A stretch of DNA of 64,000 nucleotides from Lachnospiraceae bacterium UBA4338 (GTDB lineage: Bacteria > Bacillota > Clostridia > Lachnospirales > Lachnospiraceae): contig DGTK01000013.1 in the NCBI GenBank assembly GCA_002393735.1, positions 142,215 through 206,214 on the forward strand. The letters are read 5' to 3'. The number at the start of each line of letters is the position of its first letter. Within the stretch, counting starts at the first letter, position 1. The notes under the pieces were generated by a model, which saw only the letters and a list, made by a program, of their open reading frames with translations, was not told where the DNA came from and ran no database searches. This document shows positions 38,744 through 48,028 of this stretch, piece by piece. A program made the position numbers and the translations under genes.

Positions 38744-38799
38744 CCTTTTTACTGTTATGACTTTTGATATATGCATAATATCATGTAATGTGCAACAAA
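38744..38799 (-). promoter_or_regulatory. Upstream region of the second large orphan gene, with shared motifs
   Basis: On the minus strand TTTGTTGC (38792-38799) is followed after 11 bp by TATTAT (38775-38780) and after 17 more by TAACAGTAAAAAGG (38744-38757), the last part being the ribosome-site region. The same order and nearly the same spacing occur before the plus-strand gene at 4628. A second TGTTGCA copy lies just upstream. Confidence 0.45.
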
Positions 38800-38808
38800 T
38801 ATGCAACA

Positions 38809-39115
38809 CTAATGTCTTATTACTTCAAATCTTTTTAAAGTTATTTTTTCATTGCTTCCTGACGTAACTATTATACCATATTTCTTTACGTCCAGCATAC
38901 TCATATCATCAATGTTTTCTGCCTCGGAAAGTACATCAACACTTAGACCATCCAGCATTCCTGCCATAAAAAGAGGACAGGTCTCCTTCAGGCCTGTCCC
39001 CTGGTGATATGTGATTATAATCTGCATACATAATCGTATGAGGGTCCGTTACAATAATTGTATCCGGTTTTACCTCAGCAATATCCTTTGCCACTTCAAT
39101 ATATGCTCTTGTTGG
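38809..39115 (-). pseudogene. Internally deleted remnant of an AmmeMemoRadiSam A/B protein
   Basis: The first part, in one frame, encodes AYIEVAKDIAEVKPDTIIVT and YNHISPGDRPEGDLSSF, which align with residues about 33-73 of the intact protein at 41373-42755. The second part, in another frame, encodes DMSMLDVKKYGIIVTSG and ends TLKRFEVIRH, matching the extreme C-terminus of that protein (HMLDVKKYGVIVTSG, SLQRFKVVRH). More than 300 internal codons are missing and the frames differ, so no working product is expected. The 72-residue open frame covering the second part is therefore not treated as a gene. Confidence 0.88.
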
Positions 39116-39130
39116 AAAACCATAGCACTG

Positions 39131-40984
39131 TTAAAATAACATCCCTACATGATATACAACTGCTGCCAGAACCAGGGCTGTCCCTATGTAGAAGCAGGCA
39201 ACGATTGCAGTCCACTTGAATGAATGGGATTCCTTGAATGTGGTATTAAGGGCCATAACGCAAGGAACATTGAAGGTTACGGCAACTATGAGAGCCAGAG
39301 CCTCGGCTTTGCTCATCATGCTTCCCATTGCAGTGGTCAGAACTCCTGTATCCGTGGCCACCGAGCCTGCATTAAATGTGGCATCCATAAGTGAATTCTG
39401 ACCCACATATACTGCATTAAGTACCCCAAGCACAGCCTCTTTGGCAAATGCCGATGCAACAAATCCCATGAAAGTTCTCCAGCTCATTCCAAAGAACTTT
39501 GTTACCGGCTCAATGAATGTGCCCACCTTGTACATGAGACTGCTCTCCACCTTACCGTCTACACTGAATAAGAATACCCAGAATATGATTGACACAAGAA
39601 ATACAGTTACAAGGGCTCTTTTGAAAATATCCCATGCTTTTAAAATCGCCTCTTTGAAGATATGTCCCCAGTGAGGTTTATGAATAGGAGGAAGTTCCAT
39701 TATCATTCCACCCATGGAGCCCTTCGGGGATAAGAATCTTCCGAATATCCCGGAGACAATCCACATCATGACAAATACAAAACACAGAATTCCAACGCAG
39801 ATGAGAATCACTTCAACCGGAGAGAAGACAGAACTTGCAATAATCGGAATTATTGTCCATATGGAGGCGCAAGGCACGGACCATACCACTGCCATGGCGA
39901 GCATTCTCTGTCCCCAGTTATCCATTACTCTTGTACCGCTGGCACCACCAATTGTACATCCGAATCCCATAAGAAGGGGACATACCGCCTTACCCTGAAG
40001 ACCAATCTTGGACAGGATATTATCAAACTGGTAGGCAGCCCTTGCCAGAAAACCAACTTCTTCAAGAAAACCGAATACCAGATTAACACCAAATACGAAG
40101 GATGCCATTGATATACAAAAATACAAAGTATTAGGTATAAGTGCACTAAATACCGAAGCAAGCCACGGATTCACATTCCATAAATCCATGAGTTTGGCAA
40201 TGGGACCTCCCAGATATGCAGGTATCATCTGGGCTATACTCATAAACGGAGACATTACAATCATGGCTACTAAGAATCCCACAAGAACAATGAGAAAGCA
40301 GAGTATCTTTCCCCAGAACTTAGTGGTCAAAGCCCTGTCAAACTTGGTCATAACATATTTTTTACTGGTCTGATTCTGTGCTCCTTCAAGAACATTACTT
40401 ATCCACTCATATTTGATTCTGCTCTTTTCCTGAATCCCCTGTTCCCCTTCTGCAGTTACCGAGGAGACATCCGGTGCATTCGAAGGAATGTGAGGATTAT
40501 TTATCTCACTCTTAATAAGATTCTTAAGTTTATCATATTCCTTGCCGTTAGCTGCCACAAAAGGAAGTACCGGAATATTAAGATTATTCTCAATGATTGT
40601 TTCATTAATGGTTTTGCCCTGATTCTTAACCACATCCATCATGTTAAGGACCAGGATTGCCGGTTTACCCAGCATGGCAAACTCAGCCATCATAAACATA
40701 CTTCTCTCCAGCTGGGAAGCGTCCACCAGCACCAGAGTCAGGTCAGCCTGATTACTTCTTATATATTCGGTGGTAATGATTTCCTCATCGGAATTGCCTG
40801 ACAGACCATAACTTCCGGGCAAATCCACCACTTCATAAGTCTCTCCTTCATAGGTAAAACTACCCTGAGATTTCTCCACCGTCTTACCCGGCCAGTTACC
40901 CACATGCTGTCTGGAACCTGTAAGAGCATTAAATACTGTGGACTTACCTGAGTTAGGTTGTCCGAGAAGGGCTATTGTTCTCAT
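39131..40984 (-). CDS. feoB: Ferrous iron transporter B
   Basis: Inner-membrane Fe(II) uptake protein with an N-terminal GTPase. The G motifs are visible: G1 LLGQPNSGKST at residue 6, G3 DLPGSYGLSG near 54 and G4 NMMD near 114. About nine membrane helices follow from residue 225, including the paired gate regions (FLEEVGFLARAAY, PLLMGFGCTIGG). At 617 residues it is at the short end for FeoB. It overlaps the feoA stop by four bases (ATGA), so translation is coupled. The upstream palindromes suggest control by an iron-sensing regulator. Confidence 0.97.
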   Translation of the reverse strand: MRTIALLGQPNSGKSTVFNALTGSRQHVGNWPGKTVEKSQGSFTYEGETYEVVDLPGSYGLSGNSDEEIITTEYIRSNQADLTLVLVDASQLERSMFMMAEFAMLGKPAILVLNMMDVVKNQGKTINETIIENNLNIPVLPFVAANGKEYDKLKNLIKSEINNPHIPSNAPDVSSVTAEGEQGIQEKSRIKYEWISNVLEGAQNQTSKKYVMTKFDRALTTKFWGKILCFLIVLVGFLVAMIVMSPFMSIAQMIPAYLGGPIAKLMDLWNVNPWLASVFSALIPNTLYFCISMASFVFGVNLVFGFLEEVGFLARAAYQFDNILSKIGLQGKAVCPLLMGFGCTIGGASGTRVMDNWGQRMLAMAVVWSVPCASIWTIIPIIASSVFSPVEVILICVGILCFVFVMMWIVSGIFGRFLSPKGSMGGMIMELPPIHKPHWGHIFKEAILKAWDIFKRALVTVFLVSIIFWVFLFSVDGKVESSLMYKVGTFIEPVTKFFGMSWRTFMGFVASAFAKEAVLGVLNAVYVGQNSLMDATFNAGSVATDTGVLTTAMGSMMSKAEALALIVAVTFNVPCVMALNTTFKESHSFKWTAIVACFYIGTALVLAAVVYHVGMLF

Positions 40985-41205
40985 GCTCCCACCTCCACTT
41001 CCACAACTTCCGCATCTCTTCTGTTAAGAGCAATAAGAGTTTCTCTTACATAGAGAAGAACGGGCATGTTACGATCGTTTTTAACCACCTGAAAAGGTGT
41101 TCCCTCGGTGATACCTATGGCAGTAATTCTGTTTGCCAGCCTGGCATCGCCACCAATTCTGCGGATTATTCCCATCATATCCGCTTTTGCTTCCGTCAAC
41201 TTCAT
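40981..41205 (-). CDS. feoA: Ferrous iron transport protein A
   Basis: A small SH3-like cytosolic partner of FeoB. The start is the ATG at 41205 (MKLTEAKADMMG), which has AGGAGA five bases upstream; the longer reading frame that begins at 41253 has no ribosome site. The 74-residue product has the typical RRIGGDARLANRITAIGI region and TLIALNRRDAEVVEVE ending. The ATGA overlap with feoB indicates coupled translation. Confidence 0.93.
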   Translation of the reverse strand: MKLTEAKADMMGIIRRIGGDARLANRITAIGITEGTPFQVVKNDRNMPVLLYVRETLIALNRRDAEVVEVEVGA

Positions 41206-41232
41206 CACATTCTCCTTATATCTGCTATATTT

Positions 41233-41340
41233 GTTAGTCTGTGCTAACTGCATTATTTAAAAGCACCGCCCCCACGCAAATAGGGACGGTTAGCACTAAC
41301 TAACTTTAGTAATGTAGCACATATTTATTATTATTGTCAA
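41233..41340 (-). promoter_or_regulatory. feoAB promoter with DtxR/IdeR-like palindromes
   Basis: TTGACA (41335-41340), 18 bp and TACATT (41311-41316) with an extended TG. Two inverted repeats with arms GTTAG/CTAAC lie downstream: GTTAGCACTAAC at 41289-41300 and a looser copy at 41233-41248. The GTTAG-CTAAC core resembles the DtxR/IdeR iron box, and its place over the start region suits iron-dependent repression. A GC-rich 8-bp hairpin (ACCGTCCC with GGGGCGGT) lies between the two. Confidence 0.6.
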
Positions 41341-41372
41341 GCCTGAGCGGCAGACTAACGCACGAAAACCAA

Positions 41373-42755
41373 CTAATGCCTTACCACCTTGAATCTTTGA
41401 AGGCTGACTGGTTCTCCTTTTTCTATGCCCGCCTTATCCATGGCTATTCTCACCTGGTATTCCACGGTGTTGATTCCTTCCAGGTCAGGCAGGAGCAGAC
41501 CTCTTTTATTACCGGATGTGACGATGACGCCATATTTCTTAACATCCAGCATATGAATATCATCTATATCTTCAGGCTCTTCCAAAACATCCACGCTGAT
41601 TTCCAGGTAATCAGTTTCCTCCTTTGATAAGGGTAAGAATCTGCTGTCGTTAACCGAAGCGCTGATGGCATTGGCGATTATTTCCTCAGCCAGTGAATCT
41701 TTAGTGGGGCCAATGGTTCCTATGCATCCCCGAAGTCTCCCCAGTTTGTGAATGGATACGAAGGCTCCGGCCTTTCTGTTTAGCATATCCGAAGGGAGTT
41801 CTGAAGGAGGCTTAATGGTAATTCCTTTTTCCACATACTCATATATTGCCTGCCTTGCAAGAATCACATATGCATCTTTTCCTTCGTAATATTTATCCAG
41901 TCTGTTCTTCTCTTTATCAAGATATTTACCCAGAAAATGACGATTTTCATCCACTCCCTGAGGATGAAGGATACATACACCGTAGCCCACTCCCGTAACA
42001 TCCTGATGGGAAAGTACCTTTGTTTCCACTCTAAGGCCGTCCAGAGTTCCGGCCATAATGACAAAGGATTTATGTCCGCACTCCCCTGCCCTGTCACACT
42101 GACTTTCATCAAATTCCAGAACTTCTCCCAAGTCGCCTCTTGTTAAAACATCCATAATCCTGGCATCATACTTAGGGCCTTCTTCATCAAAACCGTATGG
42201 ACCTTCTTCTTTCAGTCTGTGAGACAAATCTCCGCTTGCCACCACCACAGCCCTTCTTCCAAGTAGGGTTACGGCATCGCTTATTGCCATGCCAAGATGA
42301 TAATGGTCAGCATAGTGAAGACCTGAGAGTCCCACATGTACTATTTTTCCCCCTTGGTAATACTGTCTTATAAAATAAAGGGGCACCATAATTCCGTGGT
42401 CTAAACCACATTTTCTCCCTCCCAGAGTTCCTGCACTTATATTTCTTTCAAGGCACAGGGTCTCGATTTTACTTACCAGCTGTTCATCATATTCTTCCCT
42501 GAAATGCACCTTAGGAGCCCCAAAAGAAGACATATCCCCTTCTGCGCTTTGGCCGGGAGATATATGATTATAATCCCCGTACATTATCAGGTGAGGGTCC
42601 GTTACGATGATTGTATCCGGCTTAATCCCGGCTATGTCCTTCGCAACCTCAATATATGCTTTTGTTGTTTCATCAATGATACTCTCTCTTCCGCACCCTA
42701 CTTCCGGAATTATCATAGGAGGGTGAGGTACCATATATGCTGCCAGTATTGACAT
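41373..42755 (-). CDS. AmmeMemoRadiSam system protein A/B type (MEMO plus AMMECR1 fusion)
   Basis: A 460-residue protein joining an N-terminal MEMO1/class III extradiol dioxygenase-like domain (AAYMVPHPPMIIPE, TDPHLIMY, GLDHGIMVPLYF, SGDLSHRL) to a C-terminal AMMECR1 domain (about residue 285 on; GRLRGCIGTIGPT near residue 345). The N-terminal His residues that would bind metal are present. These proteins form a three-part system with a radical SAM enzyme whose substrate is not known to me. No radical SAM gene is adjacent here, so the partner would have to be elsewhere. A decayed copy of the same gene lies on the far side of feoAB, indicating an old duplication that spanned or moved around the iron genes. 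Confidence 0.92.
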   Translation of the reverse strand: MSILAAYMVPHPPMIIPEVGCGRESIIDETTKAYIEVAKDIAGIKPDTIIVTDPHLIMYGDYNHISPGQSAEGDMSSFGAPKVHFREEYDEQLVSKIETLCLERNISAGTLGGRKCGLDHGIMVPLYFIRQYYQGGKIVHVGLSGLHYADHYHLGMAISDAVTLLGRRAVVVASGDLSHRLKEEGPYGFDEEGPKYDARIMDVLTRGDLGEVLEFDESQCDRAGECGHKSFVIMAGTLDGLRVETKVLSHQDVTGVGYGVCILHPQGVDENRHFLGKYLDKEKNRLDKYYEGKDAYVILARQAIYEYVEKGITIKPPSELPSDMLNRKAGAFVSIHKLGRLRGCIGTIGPTKDSLAEEIIANAISASVNDSRFLPLSKEETDYLEISVDVLEEPEDIDDIHMLDVKKYGVIVTSGNKRGLLLPDLEGINTVEYQVRIAMDKAGIEKGEPVSLQRFKVVRH

Positions 42756-42827
42756 TATCCACCTTTTCCTTTTTATACTGCTGTCTAAAGTTACATTAGG
42801 TCATACCTTAGGGTGCATCATAAGATA

Positions 42828-43862
42828 CTAGTTATAATTGTATTTTATCTTAATCTGATTATCATGAGCGGTAATATCCGCCATCCCTCCGGTAATTACA
42901 GGCATCATTGGAGGCAGATGACCAATGTCCAAATCCATAATGATTGGAACATTCATATCTCCTATAATATCAGTTATTGCATTATACTGATTAACTCCCA
43001 TTATTTCTTCGCCATAGTGAAGGGCTCTGCCAATCAGGAATCCTTTGGCATTATCCAGCCAGCCCGCCTCTCTTAACTGCCAGAAGGCTCTTCTTACACA
43101 TAAAGGATTTAAGTCACAACACTCTAAGAACCAGATAACTCCGTCATCTTTGTATCTTTCGTTAAAATCCCTGACCTTATCATACTTTGTACCGCAGTGC
43201 ATAATAAGAATATCCATGCAGCCTCCCAGAAGTCTTCCGGACATATGGGCAGCCCTGCCTTCCGTATTAAAATACTTATATTCGGTTTTGGTGTTGGTAT
43301 CATAGGGTTTTAACGGATTATCCTCATCTTTGTCGCTGTCAGTCGGATATTCCCACATATCATACCCATGGGAATAATCCGTTTCACCGGTAATAAGCCT
43401 AAGAGCATCTTCCACAGATTCATGCCATGGCTCCCTGCCGAAGGCCGGAGCACATGGACCGTAGATGGCCGCAGTATCCGCCAGAGTTGCCGAAAGAAAA
43501 GTATAATTGGTATTATCCGAATATCCCATATACCATTTAGGCTCAGCCTTAGCTATGGCCTCAAAATCCATATAGGGCACCACTTCACACATCAGTTCTC
43601 CGCCGCCGCAGGTTATAACCGCATCAATCTCAGGGTCTGTCATAACCCGGTTAAGTTCATCGGCGCACTTAACGGGAGTATTACTGATTCCAATACCGTT
43701 ACTGCTGTAACAGTTTGGCCCGGTATATGTCCTAAATCCCTTTTTGTTAAAAATATCAAGAGCATTTTTAAAACGACTTTCATAAGGCTCTATGGCGCAC
43801 CCGAAGGAGGGAGCTATAAAACCTATGGTACCCCCGCTCTTAAGAGGTTTTGGATATCTCAT
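42828..43862 (-). CDS. S66-family LD-carboxypeptidase-like protein
   Basis: This 344-residue cytosolic serine peptidase-like protein has the S66 architecture: the nucleophile Ser in GYSDNT near residue 123, the Glu in WFLECCD near 242 and the His in DIGHLPP near 315. Family members include murein tetrapeptide carboxypeptidase LdcA, which recycles peptidoglycan peptides, and MccF, which cleaves microcin C. The sequence alone does not separate these roles. A Trp/Asp-rich insertion around residues 160-205 (DMWEYPTDSDKDEDN) is longer than in short LdcA proteins and is seen in MccF-like ones. The gene stands alone, with 72 bp to the next. Confidence 0.9.
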   Translation of the reverse strand: MRYPKPLKSGGTIGFIAPSFGCAIEPYESRFKNALDIFNKKGFRTYTGPNCYSSNGIGISNTPVKCADELNRVMTDPEIDAVITCGGGELMCEVVPYMDFEAIAKAEPKWYMGYSDNTNYTFLSATLADTAAIYGPCAPAFGREPWHESVEDALRLITGETDYSHGYDMWEYPTDSDKDEDNPLKPYDTNTKTEYKYFNTEGRAAHMSGRLLGGCMDILIMHCGTKYDKVRDFNERYKDDGVIWFLECCDLNPLCVRRAFWQLREAGWLDNAKGFLIGRALHYGEEIMGVNQYNAITDIIGDMNVPIIMDLDIGHLPPMMPVITGGMADITAHDNQIKIKYNYN

Positions 43863-43945
43863 TTTCTTCTCCTTAAAAACTCATCTTAAGTTCATTGTCT
43901 ACAGGATTATTATATCATAGGCTTCTAACAAATGTACAACAAAGA

Positions 43946-43979
43946 AAGCCGCACCGATATATCACTATCGGTGCGGCTT
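43946..43979 (-). terminator. Intrinsic terminator after the PPi-phosphofructokinase gene
   Basis: A perfect 14-bp stem (AAGCCGCACCGATA and complement) with a 6-base loop lies 22 bp past the stop codon, followed on the minus strand by TTTCTTTG. Confidence 0.9.
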
Positions 43980-44001
43980 ATACACTTAATATCTTTATTA
44001 A

Positions 44002-45666
44002 TTACATTGTACCCTTCTCTAAAGCAAGAGTTCTTGTAGTTAAATCACAAACCTCAGCAGGTCCGTAGTACTGGATAGCACCAGGATATGTGAAGCATGT
44101 TTCAACAGCCCACTTATCTCTGTTTGCTTCGAAATACTTAAATGGCTTACCATCAAGTTCAACAAGAGCCTTACGGATAACCGGCTTGTCCTCACCATTT
44201 CTTCTTTCGATATTCATCATCTTTGTAATAGGCATACCACCTGCAACCCACTCTTCAGCTGGCTTTGAAATATTGGATACCTTTGAAAGATATCCTGTAT
44301 AACCATACTGAATCAGCATGAATGCGTTGTATCCAAGTGAATAGCAGTAGTCAGCATCGAAGTTTGAAGGGAATGCGCATCTTCCTTCATATCCGAAGAA
44401 ATGATGAAGTGCACTGAATTTACCCTTATATGTGCCTGCTGCTTTTCTCTTGGCCAGTTCGTTCTTAACAAGTTCTGAGAATAACTTCTCTGACTCGATT
44501 AATGAAACCTGTACATTACCATGAGGATCTCTCTCTAAGAATAACTGCTGCTTAATTCCAAGTGGAAGAATGTCAAATACCTTGAATGCATCAGCGCTAA
44601 GACCATTCTTAATGAAGTTATACTTAGCATCCCAGTCAGGAAGAGCATTGAACTCATCTGTCTTTGAACCGGCAAGGAGTTCGTTGATTTCCTTAATAAG
44701 TGCTGAGAATTCAGGAACGAATTCTACGATACCTTCAGGAATAATAGCTACACCAAAGTTATTGCCTGCATTGCCTCTCTTCTCTACTGAATCAGCAATG
44801 TAATTTGTAATCTGAGCAAGTGACATCTTCTTAGCGGCTACTTCTTCACCAATAAGGCAGATGTTAGGCTGTGTCTCTAATGCGCACTCTAAAGCTACAT
44901 GAGAAGCACTACGTCCCATAACCTTAACGAAATGCCAGTACTTCTTAGCTGAGTTGGCATCTCTTTCGATGTTACCGATTAATTCTGAATATGTCTTTGT
45001 TGCTGTATCAAAACCAAATGATGCTTCGATATCTTCGTTCTTTAAGTCACCGTCAATTGTCTTAGGACATCCGATAACCTGAACGCCTGTATTATTTGCT
45101 GCCATGTACTCTGCTAAAGTTGCAGCATTTGTATTTGAATCGTCACCACCGATGATAACGATAGCTGTAAGACCGTTCTTCTTAGCATTTTCTGCTACGA
45201 TTGCGAACTGTTCCTGTGTTTCAAGTTTTGTTCTGCCTGAACCGATGATATCGAAACCACCTGTATTTCTGTAAGCATCGATAAATGCGTCATCAAATTC
45301 AACAAAATCATCTTTAAGAAGTCCGTCAGGACCGCCCTTGAAACCAAGAAGAACATTGCTCTTGTCTGTAGCCTTTAATGCATCATAAAGACCACTGATT
45401 ACGTTGTGTCCACCAGGAGCTTGTCCACCTGAGAGGATAACACCTACAACCTGCTTCTTGGCTACTGATGTGTTTGAACCTTTTTCAAAAGTAATCTCTT
45501 TCTTTCCGTATGTATTAGGGAAGAGAGCTTTGATCTTGTCCTGATCAGCTACGCTTGCTGTTTCGCTTCCTTCTTTAACACAGATATCTGAGATACCGTT
45601 TCTGAGCATTCCCGGAAGCTTAGGGCTGTACTCATATCTTGCTTTTTGAAGTGGTGATAAATTCAT
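44002..45666 (-). CDS. pfp: Diphosphate--fructose-6-phosphate 1-phosphotransferase (long form)
   Basis: A reversible glycolytic enzyme that uses pyrophosphate instead of ATP. The 554-residue length and plant-like long form, [18 protein letters not shown] near residue 74, the PPi-type motif [10 protein letters not shown] near 170 and [10 protein letters not shown] near 200 all support it. The Asp in GGDDS is typical of PPi-dependent enzymes, where ATP-dependent ones have Gly. AAGGAG precedes the ATG. The gene is monocistronic with its own terminator, as expected for a highly expressed central-metabolism gene. Confidence 0.95.
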   Translation of the reverse strand: MNLSPLQKARYEYSPKLPGMLRNGISDICVKEGSETASVADQDKIKALFPNTYGKKEITFEKGSNTSVAKKQVVGVILSGGQAPGGHNVISGLYDALKATDKSNVLLGFKGGPDGLLKDDFVEFDDAFIDAYRNTGGFDIIGSGRTKLETQEQFAIVAENAKKNGLTAIVIIGGDDSNTNAATLAEYMAANNTGVQVIGCPKTIDGDLKNEDIEASFGFDTATKTYSELIGNIERDANSAKKYWHFVKVMGRSASHVALECALETQPNICLIGEEVAAKKMSLAQITNYIADSVEKRGNAGNNFGVAIIPEGIVEFVPEFSALIKEINELLAGSKTDEFNALPDWDAKYNFIKNGLSADAFKVFDILPLGIKQQLFLERDPHGNVQVSLIESEKLFSELVKNELAKRKAAGTYKGKFSALHHFFGYEGRCAFPSNFDADYCYSLGYNAFMLIQYGYTGYLSKVSNISKPAEEWVAGGMPITKMMNIERRNGEDKPVIRKALVELDGKPFKYFEANRDKWAVETCFTYPGAIQYYGPAEVCDLTTRTLALEKGTM

Positions 45667-45756
45667 AAATGTACTCCTTTATATATTAATTTTTTTTTGC
45701 ACTTACAATATAGTAAAACATTTTCATAAAAAATGAAATAGGCTTATTAATTTTTC

Positions 45757-46590
45757 TTATACATATGCCACGATAAGTCCGCCTCTTTCAGCATAGAAAC
45801 TGTTAAGGCCACTTGTTTCCATTATGGTTATTTCAAAATCAGGATTCTTGTTAAGCAGGAATTCCTTAAGTTCATTGGCCATATCTGTATTAAGACAGTG
45901 GGTAATGAAGATTTTATTTAACTCAAATCCCCTGTTTTCCATATCTTCATATATCTTGGCAAATACTTTCTTGGCACCTCTCATGGAGCCGAGGATTTTG
46001 ATCTTGCCACTTTCATCACCAATTCCTACACCCCAGAAACCGAGAGTGCTGGCAATGAAACCTTTAAGTGGATTCATACGTCCGTTCTTAATCAGATTAT
46101 TATAAGAACAAAGTGCGAAAACTATTTTGGTTTTATCCATGAACTCCTGGGCTCTCTTGGTTACTGTCTCATAATCATTGGCTTCAGCCAGAATCTTTTT
46201 AAGTTCAAGTACCATAAGATCGCTAAGTCCGCTGGTTCCGAGAGTATCAACTATATATACCTTCTTATCCGGAAAATCCTCGGCCAGCATTTCTTTTGCA
46301 GTAAGAGCGCTGTTATAGCTTCCTGATAGTCCGCTTGATATGGTAATTGCTATGGAGCAGTCTGCTTCTGCAAACCTCTCGAACCACACCTGCGGTGACG
46401 GGCAGGATGACCTGGCTGCGGTCTTCTCAATCTCCACTTTTTCAATCATTTCAGTGATTTTGATGCTTCCGTCATCCACAAAGTTTTCTTCGCCTGATGT
46501 AATGATAAAAGGTACCCTATAATATCCGGCTCCCGGAATATCAATATCTTTTATGTCGCAGGCGCTGTCGCACACTATATTCCATCTCAT
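45757..46590 (-). CDS. DegV family fatty-acid-binding protein
   Basis: A two-domain lipid-binding protein of the DegV family, which in other Firmicutes (FakB) holds a fatty acid for phosphorylation by FakA. Typical features are WNIVCDSACDI at the start, ITISSGLSGSYNSA near residue 83 and the late segment around FITHCLNTD. The ATG at 46590 is chosen: AGGAGG lies 11 bases upstream, whereas the in-frame GTG at 46602 sits directly against that site. No fakA-like gene is in the window, so a role in fatty-acid incorporation is inferred only from the family. Confidence 0.9.
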   Translation of the reverse strand: MRWNIVCDSACDIKDIDIPGAGYYRVPFIITSGEENFVDDGSIKITEMIEKVEIEKTAARSSCPSPQVWFERFAEADCSIAITISSGLSGSYNSALTAKEMLAEDFPDKKVYIVDTLGTSGLSDLMVLELKKILAEANDYETVTKRAQEFMDKTKIVFALCSYNNLIKNGRMNPLKGFIASTLGFWGVGIGDESGKIKILGSMRGAKKVFAKIYEDMENRGFELNKIFITHCLNTDMANELKEFLLNKNPDFEITIMETSGLNSFYAERGGLIVAYV

Positions 46591-46636
46591 AATATGACAC
46601 ACCTCCTATAACACACTCCATTTATTATACACCTTT

Positions 46637-48028
46637 TCATGATTCTTTCAAAGGCAGGGTAACCGTGAATATATACACATATCCGCTCTTAGGGACCTTA
46701 ACCCCCGGAAACAGTTCTTTTATCCGGTTCTCTTCCATCTCCTCAAAGGTGACTCCTATCTTCCCTCCCATTCTTACGGTAATAGCCTGGGCAATGGATA
46801 AGCCTATACCGTTACCGGACCTTTCTCCCTGGGATTTGGTTCTGGCACTGTCTACCCGGTAGAATCTGTCAAAAAGATGTTTTAAGTCTTCCTTCCCTGC
46901 TGCCAGGTCGCTGGTGTTCATGACTTTGAGTACCGCCCTGCGGCCCTTTTTATCAAGGGTTACCCTGATAAAGCCTTCCTCATCGCTATACTTAAGAGCA
47001 TTGTCACACAGTATGCTGATTAACTGCTTATAGAGATTGCTGTCGGTATTCATAATCAGTTTATCCCCGGTTTCAACCACCATATCCTTGCCCTTGTATT
47101 CAGCTATTGCAAGGAAGGGTTCCGTAGCCTCTTTTAGGAGTTCATCCGCCATGAAGGGATCCCCGGTTACAGTTTTCTCGCTTTCCTCCAGTCTGGAAAG
47201 GCTTACCATCTGATTAACCATATCCCTCATTCTCGCCACCTGTTCTTTGGTGCCCGTTACCCACTCGTTCTTACCTATATCCATGGCAAGTACATCCATG
47301 TTGGTGGATATAACCGTAAGAGGCGTCTTAAGTTCGTGGGATACATCGGTGATAAACTGCTTTTGTTTAATTTCACTTTCTTTCACCGGTTTAAGGATTC
47401 TCTTCGTGGCAAAGCTTAAGAAGATAAACATTATAACAATGCCGATAATACCCACACCTATGGATATGAGCATGGTGGACCTTAAGTTATCAAATCTTGA
47501 AGAACAGTCCATCATTACCACAACCCTGTTACCGTCACCGATGTTTCTTATGTAATATTTATATTCACTGATATAGCCTATGCTCTTCTTGCCGGACACT
47601 ACCTTAGCCACCAGATCGGCGGCATCATCTTCTGAAATGCTGGCAATCTGACTTAAGTTATATTTATATTCCCCGCTTTCGCTTATTTCAGCCGAGAAGA
47701 ATCTGGTCTCATACTGAAATTCCCTGGTCCTGAATGCGCCATTTGTGCCATTAGGGACGGGGTAAAGTGCACCTTTTTCCCCTAATGGTCCGTAATCCTC
47801 CCCCTGAGGGCTGACCGGAGTCTCCTTAGGTTCAACCTTTGGCAACATATCCTCTCTTTGTTCCGGGAACTTGCCGTTATTATCTGCCAGCATCCTGACT
47901 ATGTCCGTGGTTTCCTTGTCCACTCTTACGTAATTCACCACATTTATCGCACAAATCAAAGCCATGACACTTACTGCCACGGCTATGGTTCCAATAATGA
48001 TAAATTTTATTCTTAATTTTTTAAACAT
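46637..48028 (-). CDS. Two-component sensor histidine kinase
   Basis: This 463-residue kinase has two membrane helices (about residues 8-32 and 183-205) enclosing an extracytoplasmic domain of about 150 residues rich in Pro and Glu. The HisKA domain has an intact DVSHELKTPLTV near residue 230, and the HATPase domain has the N box (LCDNALKYSDEEG) and GNGIGLSIAQAI. The G1 box DTG is replaced by MNTSD, which is found in some functional kinases of this subfamily. It overlaps its response regulator gene by eight bases, so they form a standard pair. The ligand is unknown. Confidence 0.93.
   Translation of the reverse strand: MFKKLRIKFIIIGTIAVAVSVMALICAINVVNYVRVDKETTDIVRMLADNNGKFPEQREDMLPKVEPKETPVSPQGEDYGPLGEKGALYPVPNGTNGAFRTREFQYETRFFSAEISESGEYKYNLSQIASISEDDAADLVAKVVSGKKSIGYISEYKYYIRNIGDGNRVVVMMDCSSRFDNLRSTMLISIGVGIIGIVIMFIFLSFATKRILKPVKESEIKQKQFITDVSHELKTPLTVISTNMDVLAMDIGKNEWVTGTKEQVARMRDMVNQMVSLSRLEESEKTVTGDPFMADELLKEATEPFLAIAEYKGKDMVVETGDKLIMNTDSNLYKQLISILCDNALKYSDEEGFIRVTLDKKGRRAVLKVMNTSDLAAGKEDLKHLFDRFYRVDSARTKSQGERSGNGIGLSIAQAITVRMGGKIGVTFEEMEENRIKELFPGVKVPKSGYVYIFTVTLPLKES

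Noticed and set aside
38809..39027. 72-codon open frame as a small gene
   Set aside because: Its sequence is the C-terminus of the neighbouring AmmeMemoRadiSam protein joined to an out-of-frame fragment, so it is treated as a pseudogene.
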